64,000 bases of DNA from Hemerocallis citrina (GCA_017893485.1 CM030360.1:10776597-10840596); one strand, 5' to 3'; counted from the first letter of the stretch, positions 33,301 through 44,516 are shown. Translations and numbers: made by a program. The notes: generated from the letters alone by a model not told the origin.

Positions 33301-33699
33301 AAGGTATCACCCAGTAAAGGTGTGGTTCGATTTGGCAAAGGCGGAAAGTTAGCCCCGAGATTTATAGGCCCGTATAAGATATTGAAAATGATCGGGAAAA
33401 CAGCTTACCGGCTTGAATTACCGGAAGAGTTGTCTCAGGTGCACAATGTCTTTCATGTGTCTATGTTGAGAGGTTATATTCCAGACCCGAGTCATCATTT
33501 GCCTGAAGTGCCGGAAGGTTTGCAGTTAGATCTAAATTACATCGAGACTCCTGTCGAGATTGTTGACCGTAGGGAGAAAGTCTTGAGGAATAAGACGATA
33601 CCGATGGTCAAGGTAGTCTGGAGAAACCACTTGGTTGAAGAGGCTACTTGGGAATCTGAGGAGAAGATGTTGAAGGACTATCCTGAGCTTTTTGCTTGA
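30387..33699 (+). pseudogene. Tekay-like pol: protease, RT, RNase H, integrase, chromodomain
   Basis: Protease: [11 protein letters not shown] with a later [54 protein letters not shown] (FIDD is the catalytic box). RNase [15 protein letters not shown], then [10 protein letters not shown]. Integrase: HHCC finger with [26 protein letters not shown] and HPQTDGQTERVN. Chromodomain at the end, about residues IVDRREKVLRN, VKVVWRNH, EEATWESE. Defects are a one-base deletion near 31127, TAA at 31855, TAG at 32875 and TAG at 33064. Each stop differs by one C-to-T (or complementary) change from the residue the family expects (Q, W, Q). The chromodomain is thought to steer integration to heterochromatin. 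Confidence 0.93.
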
Positions 33700-33800
33700 C
33701 TGTTTTTGTTTGATTGTATTTTTGTATTCTTTGTATCTTTGGTTGTTGTGGTGTTTTTCTTTTCTCGCTCTTGGCTGTAGTTCCGGGGACGGAACTATTC

Positions 33801-33814
33801 TAAGGAGGGAGTGA
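33801..33814 (+). promoter_or_regulatory. polypurine tract
   Basis: AAGGAGGGAGTGA immediately before the right LTR start TGTAATACCCC. Confidence 0.85.
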
Positions 33815-36673
33815 TGTAATACCCCGATTTTTCTTAATACATAAAGATTATTTATTTCTCTTTTTTATGGTATGCTTGTGTAGCATGTGGCTATTATTTC
33901 TCCATGATGAATAAAGTATATTGTTCCCTATAAAATATTTTCCTTAAAGCCCAATGTTAACTTGTTTATTTTCTCTTTTTAAAATATTTATTTTGGCCCA
34001 AATGTACTTAAGCCCATAAACTTAACCTTTTATTTATTTTAATTCCTATAACTTGTATGTGTAACATCTTTTCTTTTTTTCTCTTCTTTTCCGGGTATGT
34101 ACTATAATTTTGTAGTGGGGTTTGTGTGTATACGTGCACTCCATGTACACGTGCACAAGGCACAATTCTTGGCCGGATTGTGGGAGTGATGGGCTTAGAT
34201 CATGGGTAGTTACTTTTGAGTTGTGGGTAGTTTTCTCAACTCCCGATTAGATCTCAGCCTTTGATTCTCCAACTCCCCTATTAATCTTAGCCATCTATTC
34301 TATTTATCTCCTAGTATAAATACCCCTCCTATTCCCCTATCTCTTTTACCCTAAAAATTTTCTAAGATTATAGAGAGTATCTGTGAGTTTGTGTGGGAGC
34401 TTTTCTGTGGAGGCAAGCAGCATTGCTGAGGAGCTCGGGGTGGAGCAAAGGAGCAAGAAGGCGTTCTCTGCTTTGAAAAATACGGGATTTCGTTATTTCT
34501 TCATATAAGGTGGGTGTTTCTCAGGACATCTAACGTAGGAATGATACTATAATTACTATGATTGATACCATGTTACAAAAGTGAATTGAATGCAGTAGAA
34601 TTTGCTTGAACATGCTAGTAATATTGAGAACGAGACTGTCAGTACAGTCGACTGCCCTGTGAGCCAGCCGACTGGTACGAGACACTACCTTTTATAATGT
34701 GCTGATAAAAACGTGTGTGAATAGACATGATGGTGTGATTATTAAATGTATATTTTTCCTATGACACATATGATGGAGGGAAGGTAAATAAATGAAAAGA
34801 ACTAATAGCGATAAATAACTTAAATTGTCGGAGCAGTCGACTGACGTTGTGTTAAGTCGACTGGTGCTTCGTTCTGAATATGACTGTTTGAAAGTTCCCT
34901 GAATAAAGATATTCTATTTATGTAGACCCATTATGATGACTTGAGATTTGTACCTTCATTGTTGTAAGTAAGTATGAGCAATGTGAATGCATGTTTAGAG
35001 TAGTTTTCTCTAAAAGAGCATGTTAGTAACTTGGAAAATTGTGCTGTGAATGCTACTGAACAAGAGGAGACTCTGTTTATAAAACATGAATTTACGTATA
35101 TGGTGAATTGATACCATGATGCAAGTACATGTAAGAACTGTAAATAATCTCCTTAATGGAAAATGGATCTGTCCAGTCGACCGATGCATGTAGCAAGTCG
35201 ACTGATCTGGACTTAGAAATTATGCTGTTGAAATCTCCAAGACAGACGGCTGATCGATGAACAGTCGACTGTCACGAGAACAATATTGTGAACATGAAAA
35301 GTGCGGGACAGGCGACTGGTGGTGTACAACAGTCGACTATCCCGAGCAATTATGATGATACTGTATGTGACTGTATGAGTCGACTGGTGTCCTTCCAAGT
35401 CGACTGTACAGAGTGTACTTGGATATATTTGAACTTCATGTTATTTTGCTCTTGGTAATTATGAACTGTATGATTTGAATCGATGGATTCTATTTATGGC
35501 TGTATGAATTATGTGAGATGAATCATAGATGAGAATTGAGAATTAAATGGATAATTATGAAAGGCTAAATCATGATGAAAAAGTCTGTGAGACTCTAAAA
35601 CAAATGATGAGCTGATGATGCTCAATTGGATATTGTGAAATTGAAATTGAACGAAGGAGTAGCTAAGTCTCCCCGGCAGTGAAATGAAATGATATTGAGA
35701 AATAGACCAGGTTGGTCGAGTGAAATGAAATGATAAGTCCGGTTGATGGAGAGGCTAACTCTAGAGCTTGATTTTTATTCATGATTCTAATGTAACTTTA
35801 ATACATAGTATGGAGGTGATGAAGGTGAGAGAAAAACATAAGTATGAGAGCTAGGGTACGGTGCGGGTGTGTGAGCCGCAGAATGCATGCTTGATGAGTC
35901 AAGACATGGCGCGGGCACAACTCAGTAATGATCGGACTCTAGTCACGCTTGTGGGATGTTTTGGTGACTGCAAGAGGAGTGTGTTCAGGGAGGAGGCTGA
36001 ATTGTCGCAGAATGCATGCTTGACGAGTCAAGACATGGCGCGAAATTCTACTCCAGGGGCCAGGATACATGCTTGTACTCATAGAATCATCTAAGATACT
36101 CATTGAATTTACAGAAGTAGAATAAGTCATGGCGGGGGATTGAACCCTACAAAAATGAAGAACTATTAAAAGGCTTGCCCTCGAACCTATGTAGTATGGG
36201 ATGCATAGAATTCGAACAAGTGTGCATTAGTGTCATGTGAAAATTAAATAAATTGCATTAAGGATTAAGTGCACAATCACGACACGACATCTCTAAAAGT
36301 TCCCTTTTGATTTTACATGCTTATTATGAACAAGATTGTGATTTGTTAAGAAATGAGATTCATTATACTGTTTCTGGCATAGAGAGGATGGCCATGTATA
36401 ATTATCGTCGGTTGAATAAACTGACGTACCCACAGTTTTGTATGCAGGATAAATTACATGTAAGAGGAATGGATGCATAAAGATCTCATTTTCTTGTTGT
36501 TCATTTATGTAAATGTTGTATATTTTGCTTCCGCTGTGTAATTTAAATGTAAGATGTTGTAACTCTGATGTAAAAAGAAAAGTTTGAAATTCCTTGTAAA
36601 ATTGTACTCGAGAAAAGCGAAAAGATCCTGAAGAACATCTCGAATTCAGTAATTTGGAATTCGGGGCGTTACA
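33815..36673 (+). repeat. 3' LTR of the Tekay-like element
   Basis: Same length as the left LTR, with about 20 single-base differences by eye and no indel, mostly transitions. The TATA box is at 34315-34322. Small reading frames here duplicate those in the left LTR and are not genes. Confidence 0.95.
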
Positions 36674-36755
36674 ATGATCACTACGAATAGTGACGATGGT
36701 GAGGCTTTTCTCATTTTCTACTCTACGACAGAATTTTTGAAAAACATATGATGTG

Positions 36756-37462
36756 TCATCCTTTTGTGACAAAAAATGCAGCCCAAGTAAATCTGTTGTA
36801 GTCATCTACAATTATAAAGGAATATCGTGCTCTTCCATTACTATGTGTTCGTGATGGACCAAATAGATCCATGTGCAAAAGTTCAAGGGGTCTAGAAGTT
36901 GATACCATTTTCTTAGGCTTATGAGAACTTTTAGTTTGCTTACCGAACTGACATGACTCACAGGGTTTGTCTTTTTCAAATTTGATTTTGGGAATACCAC
37001 GTACAAGTTCCTTGATGACCAGTTTGTTAAGGTTATCCATGGCTGTGTGTCCAAGTCGCCGATGCCATAACCAACCATCTTCGTTTCTAGCAACAAAGCA
37101 TCTCATATTTTCCTGTGCTAATTCATTAGAGTTTATAACATACACATTATTACATCGATTAGCAAGGAGTAAACATAATTTATTGCTATCTAATACTATG
37201 CATGCATTTTTATCAAAAGTAACCGTATAACCTTTATCACATAACTGACTAACGCTAAGTAAATTGTGTTTCAAACCTCTTACCAATAGAATATCCTCAA
37301 TGGAACATGATGAACCAAAGTTTATTTTACCCTTACCAATGGTTTGACCAGTGATGTTATCTCCAAAGATGATGTCCTTCCCTCTTTCCCTTGATAGTGA
37401 TGCAAAGTATTTATTGTCACCTGTCATATGGTTTGAGCATCCACTATCAAGGTACCACCGAT
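36756..37462 (-). pseudogene. copia protease end, pre-integrase and integrase start
   Basis: Minus-strand WYLDSGCSNHMTG (37420-37460) carries the protease D-S-G site. The 223-residue frame from 37427 continues LKHNLLSVSQLCDKGYTVTF, then the HHCC finger (WLWHRRLGHTAM, CESCQFGK) and the integrase core start HMDLFGP with the first Asp and VDDYNRFTWAAF. The gypsy element interrupts just after VTIRSDH. A frameshift lies near 37462. This is the upstream half of the integrase at 25262-25710. Confidence 0.9.
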
Positions 37463-37464
37463 CT

Positions 37465-38119
37465 TTAGTCTTGATTCGTTGATGTACCTACATTAAGATT
37501 AGTAGGTATAATTTTGGGTGCCCGAGTTTGTATTGAACCTGCATTTATATTCTTTCTCACCCAAACATAATTAGTATTCCTTTTTAAAGAACAATTATAA
37601 GAAATGTGTCCTAATTTGCAGCAATAGTGACATACGATTATGCCTTGAATCATACACACATACATAGTTTTGTGTGGATTTGTGATTATTTTGGTGACTA
37701 TGCATATGTGTATGAAAGGATTGCTTAGATTTTTAATGTTGTATTGGCTCATCGTAACCAAGCCCTCGATTATCATGATATGATCTTGAGTTCTTTGTAA
37801 TAAGATAACTGGGGCCTTCATATTTTTCAACAATTTTTTCAAGCTCGATTATTCTATTATAAAGTCTTTTTCTAGTCTTCTCATCATTTTTGGTGTTCCA
37901 ACGAAGAGTGTCTAGAGTAGCATCAAGAATTCTATTTTGTTCGAGAGCTTCTTTACAACCTTTCACTACCTCATCAAATTTTTTTTTGCAATCATTTAAA
38001 ACACCAGTGAGTTTAGCAATATAAACAGATTTCTCATGAATTTCTCTTAGATTTTCACCATGTGTTGCTAAGGATTCTTGAATTTGTTGTTTTAAATACT
38101 CATTTTCCTCTATCAACAC
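37465..38119 (-). pseudogene. copia gag C-terminal coiled-coil spacer
   Basis: 37733-38119 reads a Glu/Lys-rich coiled coil (LIEENEYLKQQIQESLA, KLTGVLNDCKKKFDEVV, NRIIELEKIVEKYEG). 37465-37842 in a shifted frame includes CHYCCKLGHISYNC, a second CCHC knuckle. This long spacer between the first knuckle and protease is a SIRE feature. At least one frameshift separates the parts. Confidence 0.78.
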
Positions 38120-38140
38120 ATCATGGTCTTTTCTAGATGA

Positions 38141-38695
38141 CTAGAATTTTTCAATAATCAAAGAATTTTTATTTTTAATTTTTTGTTTTTTAGCAATGCA
38201 AGAGTCATGTGATTCATTTGACATTTGTTTATATTGCCTCAATTCATGACTTAATTTTTTTGCGTAATCTTTTAAACCATTACGCATGTCAACTAAATCA
38301 TCATAGGAGGGTTCTTCGATTACCTCTTCTTGAGATGGTGATTGCATCTCACCATTCCCAAGAGCCATGAATCCAATGTTGTTGTGATCTTGCTCTTCAT
38401 CGCTAGAGTCTGAATCCAGCCATGTTGCCTTCAATGCCTTCTTTCTCAATCCTGGGTTGGAGTGGTAGTAGTCCTTGTTTCTGTCTTGTGAGATAAGACA
38501 GTTTGCGCGAATATGTCCCGGCTTCTTGCATTTGTAACATATGTCATCTTTGTCCTTTTCCCTTCCTCCTTGAGACCTGCCATATTTTTTGTATTTGAGA
38601 TACTTACAGAATTGTTTGGTCAATAGCGCGATATCTTCATCTGATTCTTCATGATCTGACTCTGCTTTTGATGATCGCGAAGTTTCTGCTTTCAA
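38141..38695 (-). pseudogene. copia gag zinc knuckle region
   Basis: The 184-residue frame has an acidic start, CYKCKKPGHIRANC (an intact CCHC knuckle), a DSDSSDEEQD stretch and a coiled-coil end (YDDLVDMRNGLKDYAKKL). It continues the gag frames at 38782-39414 and precedes the coiled-coil spacer. Confidence 0.85.
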
Positions 38696-38781
38696 GGTAA
38701 TGGTCTTTTCTTCAGTTTTGGGTTCAGTCGCAATGTTCTATTTGTAGCTCTTAGTTTCGGCCATCTCCATCTCGCACATCT

Positions 38782-39414
38782 TCAATTTCCTTGAAAAGTG
38801 TAGTAGTCAAACCCTCTTTCTTTAAGCGTCTCCCTCATTGTGGCGGCTTTTACATTCCATTCAGGCGTAAAACAACTTATGAGTTTTCCGGCCTTTCGTT
38901 CATCATCCAACCTCTTAGCTAAGCTTTCAAGTTCATGTGCAATAATGTCGAAGCAGGCGAGCATCTTATCTACGTTCTCTCCTGGCAACATATGAAACAC
39001 ATCAAACTAATAAAAGCATAAATTAATTTTTGCTTTTACCTCATATGTGGTTCCCTCATGGCGTTTTAGCATGTTGTTCCAAATTTCATACGACAGCTTG
39101 CAATTTCGCCCACATCGCATCAACTCTTCATTATTTAGACCTGCATAAAGTGCCGTCATAGCTCTGGAGTTTGCGGTTTTTAGTGCTAGTTCGGTTTTCA
39201 TGAAAGCCCTCTTTCCATCACTAACAGGAATATTCGTTTTGTTTATGCAGACGTTCCAAACTTCTTCTCCAAGCATCTGAAAAAAGTGAGACATATGAAC
39301 TTTCCAAACAACATAGCATTTTCCATCAAAATAATGTGAACGTGTTAAGCTTGTACCATTGGAGATAAATGGCTCCGATGAGTATAAGTTTTCGGGAGGA
39401 GGGTTTTCGGCCAT
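38782..39414 (-). pseudogene. copia gag N-terminal (UBN2-type) domain
   Basis: ATG at 39414 is 56 bp after the LTR end. The frame reads FDGKCYVVWKVHMSHFFQ, then EVWNVCIN and SRAMTALYAGLNNEEL. After a stop near 39007 it continues in frame 38782-39000 (FDIIAHELESLAKRLDDERK, SCFTPEWNVKAATM). This is the capsid domain of SIRE-type gag, broken by a stop and a frameshift. Confidence 0.87.
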
Positions 39415-39455
39415 TGGACCTTTTGCTTAAGCTTTTAAGCCTTTAATAAGCACTT

Positions 39456-39468
39456 CGCTCTAATACCA
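39456..39468 (-). promoter_or_regulatory. primer-binding site (initiator Met tRNA)
   Basis: Minus strand TGGTATTAGAGCG just inside the LTR end at 39470; one mismatch to the usual TGGTATCAGAGC. Confidence 0.85.
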
Positions 39469-39469
39469 C

Positions 39470-40409
39470 TGTAAATCACCCTATGGGGGGTGAATAGGGT
39501 GATTGTGCCGAAATTTAAAAAAAATTAAATAAAATGTGTAAAGTAAAACGATATAGTAAGAAAAAGCAAACGGAGTAACGAGCAGGACACAGCGATATAA
39601 CGTGGTTCGACCCCTAGGTCTACGTCCACACCACCTACTTGTAGCAATTCTCCGCCACAAGCGTTCCACTATACTTTAAACCCTTGTACAGTGATTCTCG
39701 GAATTCAAGCTGAGATACCTATTACACCCGCAAGGCTTCGTCAACTAAGTCACGCAATACTCACCGAAGTGGAAAAGAAGAAAAAAAAACTCTCAAGATC
39801 TAGAAAGACCTTGACTGAAGAAAATAATAAAAATTTCTCACACTTGGAGTATTGATTGAATGATTATTTCAGAAGAGTTATGAAAGTAAAGGATGAAGAA
39901 TACACTATTAATTCACCACAATTTATAGAGTAAAGAAATGTATCTTTCCGAAAATAAAAGACATTTTCGAAATAGTCAGATCTGCACTTGGACGGTCGAC
40001 CGCAATGATAGACAGTCAACCGTTCATCTTTTAACTCGTAAGTTGAGCGATGACCAGTCTCCTGACTCATCTTTTTCGCAGAGATGAGCGGTCGAATATT
40101 GTTGCGGTCGACCGCAATCGTGCAGATTCGACTTTTAATTGGCGATTTGACTTTATATTCTTTCCAAAACTAATTTATCAATCAATACCAGAAATAAATC
40201 ATTAATTTGGCTAGCTTTCTTGATGATTTGAAGCACATGTTTCTTGTTGTGAAATCTTCATTGACTTTTGGGTTTTTGCCTCTTTTCTTAGATTTCAATC
40301 ACTTTGGATCTTTTCTTTTAGTTTCCTTTTTCTGTAGATGCTGTGAATCTCAAATGAAGATATTAGTTGTAGATGATACATTTTGTGCACACCAAACTTA
40401 AGGTCAACA
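39470..40409 (-). repeat. 5' LTR of the SIRE-like element (940 bp)
   Basis: Ends as in the partner LTR. The minus-strand TATAAAT is at 39921-39927. GTCGAC at 39995 and GTCAAC at 40015 form a 20-bp pair about 70 bp upstream of that TATA box. Many substitutions and indels separate it from the 3' LTR, so this insertion is clearly older than the Tekay-like one inside it. Confidence 0.9.
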
Positions 40410-40414
40410 TAAAC

Positions 40415-41215
40415 CCTCTTTTTTTTCCATTGTCAAAAACTTTTGTGTACCATGTTAAGAATCTCTTGTCAACCACCTAAAAGATGTTGCTGCAGACTTG
40501 ATTACAAATAGATGGTGTTTCTTACTTTACGTGGAATTTTTTAAGTAAATAGAGAAGTTATAGTTGTACACCCTCTTGAATCTACTATCGACTCGTTCAA
40601 TTTAAAAACTCAACAATTGGCTAGAAAACATTTCTTAGAACATTACTCGTCGTTATAAGAAAATTTAAAGTAAGATGCTCCTTTCTAAACACTTACATGA
40701 TTCTCCAGTTGCATCAATGAGCACAACTATTTCACTAAAATAATAATCACAACACTTCCATTAAAATGTAACGTAGAGAAAGTTCAAATCAATATCAAAA
40801 TGAAGGAGCCAGAGCCAGAGAAATAAATATGTTCCTATAAGTACAGAATTAAACTTTCAAACTGATTATTGTTAAGGACCTCGATGAATGATAGATGAGT
40901 TATAAACTCCTACTGAGGTTATTGAGGATTTTGTAATCAGACTCGTGATGATCAACGACCTAAGTTGGCACAACTCTTAACTCATGTTTTTTTGTTCATG
41001 TGATTGTTCAAGATGAGTTGGCCTAGTACCATCAAGTTGCTTTAAAACTTCATAAACTCCTCATGCAAAAAAAAGAATAAAAAAACTTTTATAACTTTTC
41101 AGATCACTGCTTTGTTATAAAAAAAAAAAAATTGTCTGAAATGATGAAGTGGGAGTATACATAAAAAACAATATATAATCATCTCAAATTAAGTCACTTG
41201 CTCAATATCTTAATC
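40415..41215. other. no gene seen
   Basis: AT-rich intergenic DNA between the copia element and the acidic exon-like frame. Only short A runs are notable. Confidence 0.5.
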
Positions 41216-41422
41216 TTAATCATCCTCATTCTCATCCTCACCACTGATCGATGAACTCTCACTCCCATCTGCCAACCCCTCATTCCCCTCATAATAATGA
41301 CCTAACGAATTCACCTCTCCCCCCCTACGGCTTCCCTCTTCGATGCAATCGCTGCCAACATGCAGGAAACCATTGACCGTGTATCCACATTCATACTTAA
41401 TCAATAACAAATTAGTGCACAA
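41216..41422 (-). CDS. possible last exon of an unknown protein with an acidic tail
   Basis: The 68-residue frame reads KYECGYTVNGFLHVGSDCIE, then an EEGSRRGG stretch and ends SGEDENEDD before a stop. GC content and codon use are more gene-like than in the flanks, and an acidic C-terminus suits a terminal exon. I do not recognise it. The tandem duplication at 41430-42054 lies immediately upstream on the minus strand and might have held the other exons. It could equally be chance. Confidence 0.3.
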   Translation of the reverse strand: MCTNLLLIKYECGYTVNGFLHVGSDCIEEGSRRGGEVNSLGHYYEGNEGLADGSESSSISGEDENEDD

Positions 41423-41429
41423 ACAATTA

Positions 41430-42054
41430 GAACATAACGAACAAAACGCTTTTAAAAAATTGAAATCAACTATCTATCACCAGAATTGATTAGTTCAATT
41501 TCCAAGTACTAAAATTAAGTGAGAGAAAGGAATAGCAACTGACCCATAGAGTGACCAAATACATGAGTTTTCCTCCAACCCTAATAATCCAAAAATGCCA
41601 ATGAATCTTTCGCCGTAATCAATGTTATGAAAAACCCATCATTACACAAAAAACATCAATTAATTCCTCAATATACAAAATTATGAATTTGTTCCAAATT
41701 GTCAATTTTAATGAATCGGGTATGAAACTTTTTAGGAGAACAACAAAAAAAGCAAGATAATAACTCGGGAGTAGTCTAATTTTTATCTGGAATATAGCTC
41801 CGACCAACGCCATAATTATCATAGCCGTAGACCCCAATCCCAGAGAACTGACTGGAACCGCTCATCAAAATGGACCAATGAGAACCGATGACGACACCTC
41901 TGTTCTTATTCCTCTTATTCATTGGTACCCATCAAAGAAATTCAAGTATATAACAAAGTCGTCATATCTTTGCTCGAAGTCTTTACAATTTGAACCATGT
42001 TGTGAAAAAGCTCTCTCATATGTACCTTCATATGTATCTGCACATTATAGTTAC
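41430..42054. repeat. tandem duplication copy A, left part
   Basis: About 625 bp that match 56014-56613 (same order, few indels): GAGTGACCAAATACATGAG, GAATTTGTTCCAAATT and GTATGAAACTTTTTAGGAG are shared. Copy A resumes at 55503 after the inserted gypsy element. Short minus-strand frames (IWNKFI..YIEELIDVF) are similar in both copies but no conserved gene is evident. Confidence 0.85.
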
Positions 42055-42620
42055 TGTTGCCGCTGAAATCAGTGTGGGGGCAAACAGATAGATTTGTGGA
42101 TTCTTGGGGTGTTGAATAGTCAAACCTGAAGCCTTTCTTGGGGTGTTGAATAGTCAAACCTGAAGTCAAACCTGCAAAAAGTGCGAAATATCAGGGTTGA
42201 TCCAAGCGACGCACCCTCCGACGCTCAAGTCAGTAATCAGAAAGATTATGAATGAGCTTTGATTGGCGAAAGATTTATTACCTGTTAACAGTGGAAGATG
42301 GGGGGTATTTATAGCCGCCTTAGGGACCAGTTTTGGGATAAGATCAAATCCCTACTTCCCAGTGAAAGGATAGAAGGAACCAGGGCCGTTGATTAAGTAA
42401 AATCATAAACCCTAATTCTATCCAACTGGACTAGGTTTCTTGCGGGTTGGAACCCGCACCCAGTTGAGATGGATCCATTCGTGGGTTATTGGGCCTTTGG
42501 AAAAAGGACCCAATACCCATTTCAGACCCGTCTGTAGGTGAAATTACCATTTTACTCCTGATCTTTGAGATTTGTGCCTAATTTGGACGGTTCCGATTTG
42601 ACCCATTTTTAGCCATATCA
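42055..42620 (-). repeat. 3' LTR of the Tat-like element (566 bp)
   Basis: Plus-strand ends TGTTGCCGCTG and AGCCATATCA. It matches 54936-55502, except that a short block (about 42140-42175) duplicates the adjacent CTTGGGGTGTTGAATAGTC word. The purine-rich GAAATGAGGGGCTCG on the minus strand (42621-42635) is the polypurine tract. Confidence 0.9.
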
Positions 42621-42635
42621 CGAGCCCCTCATTTC

Positions 42636-43289
42636 CAAAGACTGAGTTTGATCAGCCTTTGAGGAGTAGTTTTACTGTTTTAATGGCTTGCGGAGTTGTA
42701 TCGGAGTCCAAATGAGGGGTGTAGAATCTTTATACGAGGTGTTATGATGATTTTTAGTATTGGTAGCACGCTCAAGGTTGTTCTTGAGCTTCCCTGGACT
42801 TATGGTGATTTTTCTTAATTTTTATTTATTTTTTGGACTATTTATTTTTTACGAAGTGGTGATTTATTGTTCGGGGGCCTTAATTAATTATTCTAAGCAA
42901 TAATTATTTACACGGGGGCTCAAAAATATTTTCCCAAATTTATAATTAATTTTTAGAATTTTTAATTAATTTTTTTGAATTTTTAATCATTTTCTCGCAA
43001 TTTTTAAATAAATAATTCGATTTTAATAAATAAAAAATTAATTTTTAATGCCATTTATGGAGTGGCACGATCTGGGCTCTCCATCAGCATTGGACACGAA
43101 TTTTGGGGAGATCTAATTCCTGTGGTTGCTCGAAGGTGTATTTCTCTTCATTTGGTGGCAAGTTGCTTCGGCGACGTTGCCGACCCCCTCCGAATGCGTG
43201 TTAGGAAGGAGGCCGAAGTCTAGTGGGGTTCGGGATCTCCTGCTAAGGTGCAGAGATACCTCGGTGCGGCGACACGTGTAAAAAAGGGG
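42636..43289. other. 3' untranslated region of the Tat-like element
   Basis: AT-rich with repeated TTTTTAATTAATTTTT-like words (42940-43050). I see no gene. It leads into the 67-bp array. Confidence 0.5.
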
Positions 43290-44334
43290 TTCGGCGAGTC
43301 TTTGCCGAAGTCCGGAGTGAGTTTTTTCTATGTTTGAGCATCGGTGCCAAGAGCGCTCGCAAGGCGTGCCGAAGTCCAAAGGTGAGTTTTTTCCATGTTT
43401 GAGCGTTGGTGCTAAGAAAGCTCGGCAAGGCGTGCCGAAGTCCAAAGGTGAGTTTTTTCTCACGTTTGAGCGTCGGTGTCAAGAACGCTCGGCAAGGCGT
43501 TCCGAAGTCCAACGCGAGAGTTTTTTCTCACGTTTGAGGTGCCAAGAGCGCTCGGCAAGGCGCACCGAAGTCCAAAGATGACTTTTTTCTCACGTTTGAG
43601 CGTCGGTGCCAAGAGCGCTCGACAAGGCATGCCGAAGTCCAAAGGTGAGTTTTTTCTCACGTTTGAGCGTCAGTGCCAAGAGCGCTCGGCAAGGAGTGCC
43701 GAAGTCCAACGCGAGGGTTTTTTCTCATGTTTGAGTGTCGGTGCCAAGAGCGCTCGGCAAGGTGTGCCAAAGTACAAAGCGAGACTTTTTTCTCACGTTT
43801 GGGCGTAGGTGCCAAGAGCGCTCGGCAAGGTGTGCCGAAGTCCAAAGGTGAGTTTTTTCTCACATTTAAGCATCGGTGCCAAGAGCGCTCGGCAAGGCGT
43901 GCCGAATTCCAACGCGAGAGTTTTTTCTCACGTTTGAGCGTCGGTGCCAAGAGGCTCGGCAAGGCGTGCCGAAGTCCAACGTGAGAGTTTTTCTCACGTT
44001 TGAGCGTCGGTGCCAAGAGCGCTCGGCAAGCTGTGCCGAAGTACAAAGCGAGAGTTTTTTCTCACGTTTGGGCATCGGTGCCAAGAGCGCTCGGCAAGGT
44101 GTGCCAAAGTCTAAAGGTGAGTTTTTTCTCACGTTTGAGCGTCGGTGCCAAGAGCGCTCGGCAAGGCGTGCCGAAGTCCAACGGAGAGTTTTTTCTCACG
44201 TTTGGGCATCGGTGCCAAGAGCGCTCGGCAAGGCGTACCGAAGTCTTACGCAAGAGTTTTTTCTCACGTTTGACCGTCGGTGCCAAGAGCGCTCGGCAAG
44301 GCGTGCCAAAGTCCCAAAGTGAGAATCTGACAGC
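43290..44334. repeat. tandem array A: about 15 copies of a ~67-bp unit
   Basis: The unit holds GAGTTTTTTCTCACGTTTG, AGCGTCGGTGCCAAGAGCGC, TCGGCAAGGCGTGCCGAAG and a variable TCCAAAGGTGAG / TCCAACGCGAGAG junction. GCCAAG positions (43346, 43411, 43478, 43541, 43608, 43675, 43742, 43811 ...) give 63-69 bp periods. Because 67 is not a multiple of 3 the unit is open in several frames, which creates many spurious overlapping reading frames on both strands. Confidence 0.93.
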
Positions 44335-44516
44335 TTGGAGATGACTGCTGGCCTTTTGACTGTTGATCTTCTGACGACTTTGACCGTTAGTCATCAATGC
44401 GACGGTACAACTTTTCGTCGTCATTAATGCGTTGGTACAGCTTTTTGTCGTTTTGCGTAAATGGACCTGACTGTTGGTCTTTTGAAGCCCAACATCCTCG
44501 TTTTGTGTGCCAACCT

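Larger units (their letters stand above)
25711..36673 (+). mobile_element. Tekay/Del-like chromodomain Ty3/gypsy element, nested in the copia integrase
   Basis: LTRs 25711-28569 and 33815-36673 are both 2,859 bp and nearly identical. ATGATC precedes the left LTR and follows the right one. The PBS at 28573-28585 (TGGTATCAGAGCC) matches initiator Met tRNA, and the PPT is at 33801-33814. The internal order is an extra coiled-coil ORF, gag, protease, RT, RNase H, integrase and chromodomain. RT before integrase plus the chromodomain place it among plant chromoviruses, most like Tekay/Del. Gag and pol carry four stops and two frameshifts. Confidence 0.93.
23209..40414 (-). mobile_element. SIRE-like Ty1/copia element with TAAAC target duplication
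   Basis: LTRs lie at 23214-24197 and 39470-40409, flanked by TAAAC at 23209-23213 and 40410-40414. The internal order on the minus strand is PBS, gag (39414 downward), zinc knuckle, coiled-coil spacer, protease, pre-integrase and integrase, then directly a scrap of RNase H (24958-25135), a spacer and a polypurine tract (24198-24209). The long gag with an extra coiled-coil part and the WYLDSGCSNHMTG protease start suit the SIRE/Maximus lineage. RT is missing. A Ty3/gypsy element is inserted in integrase. Confidence 0.9.
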
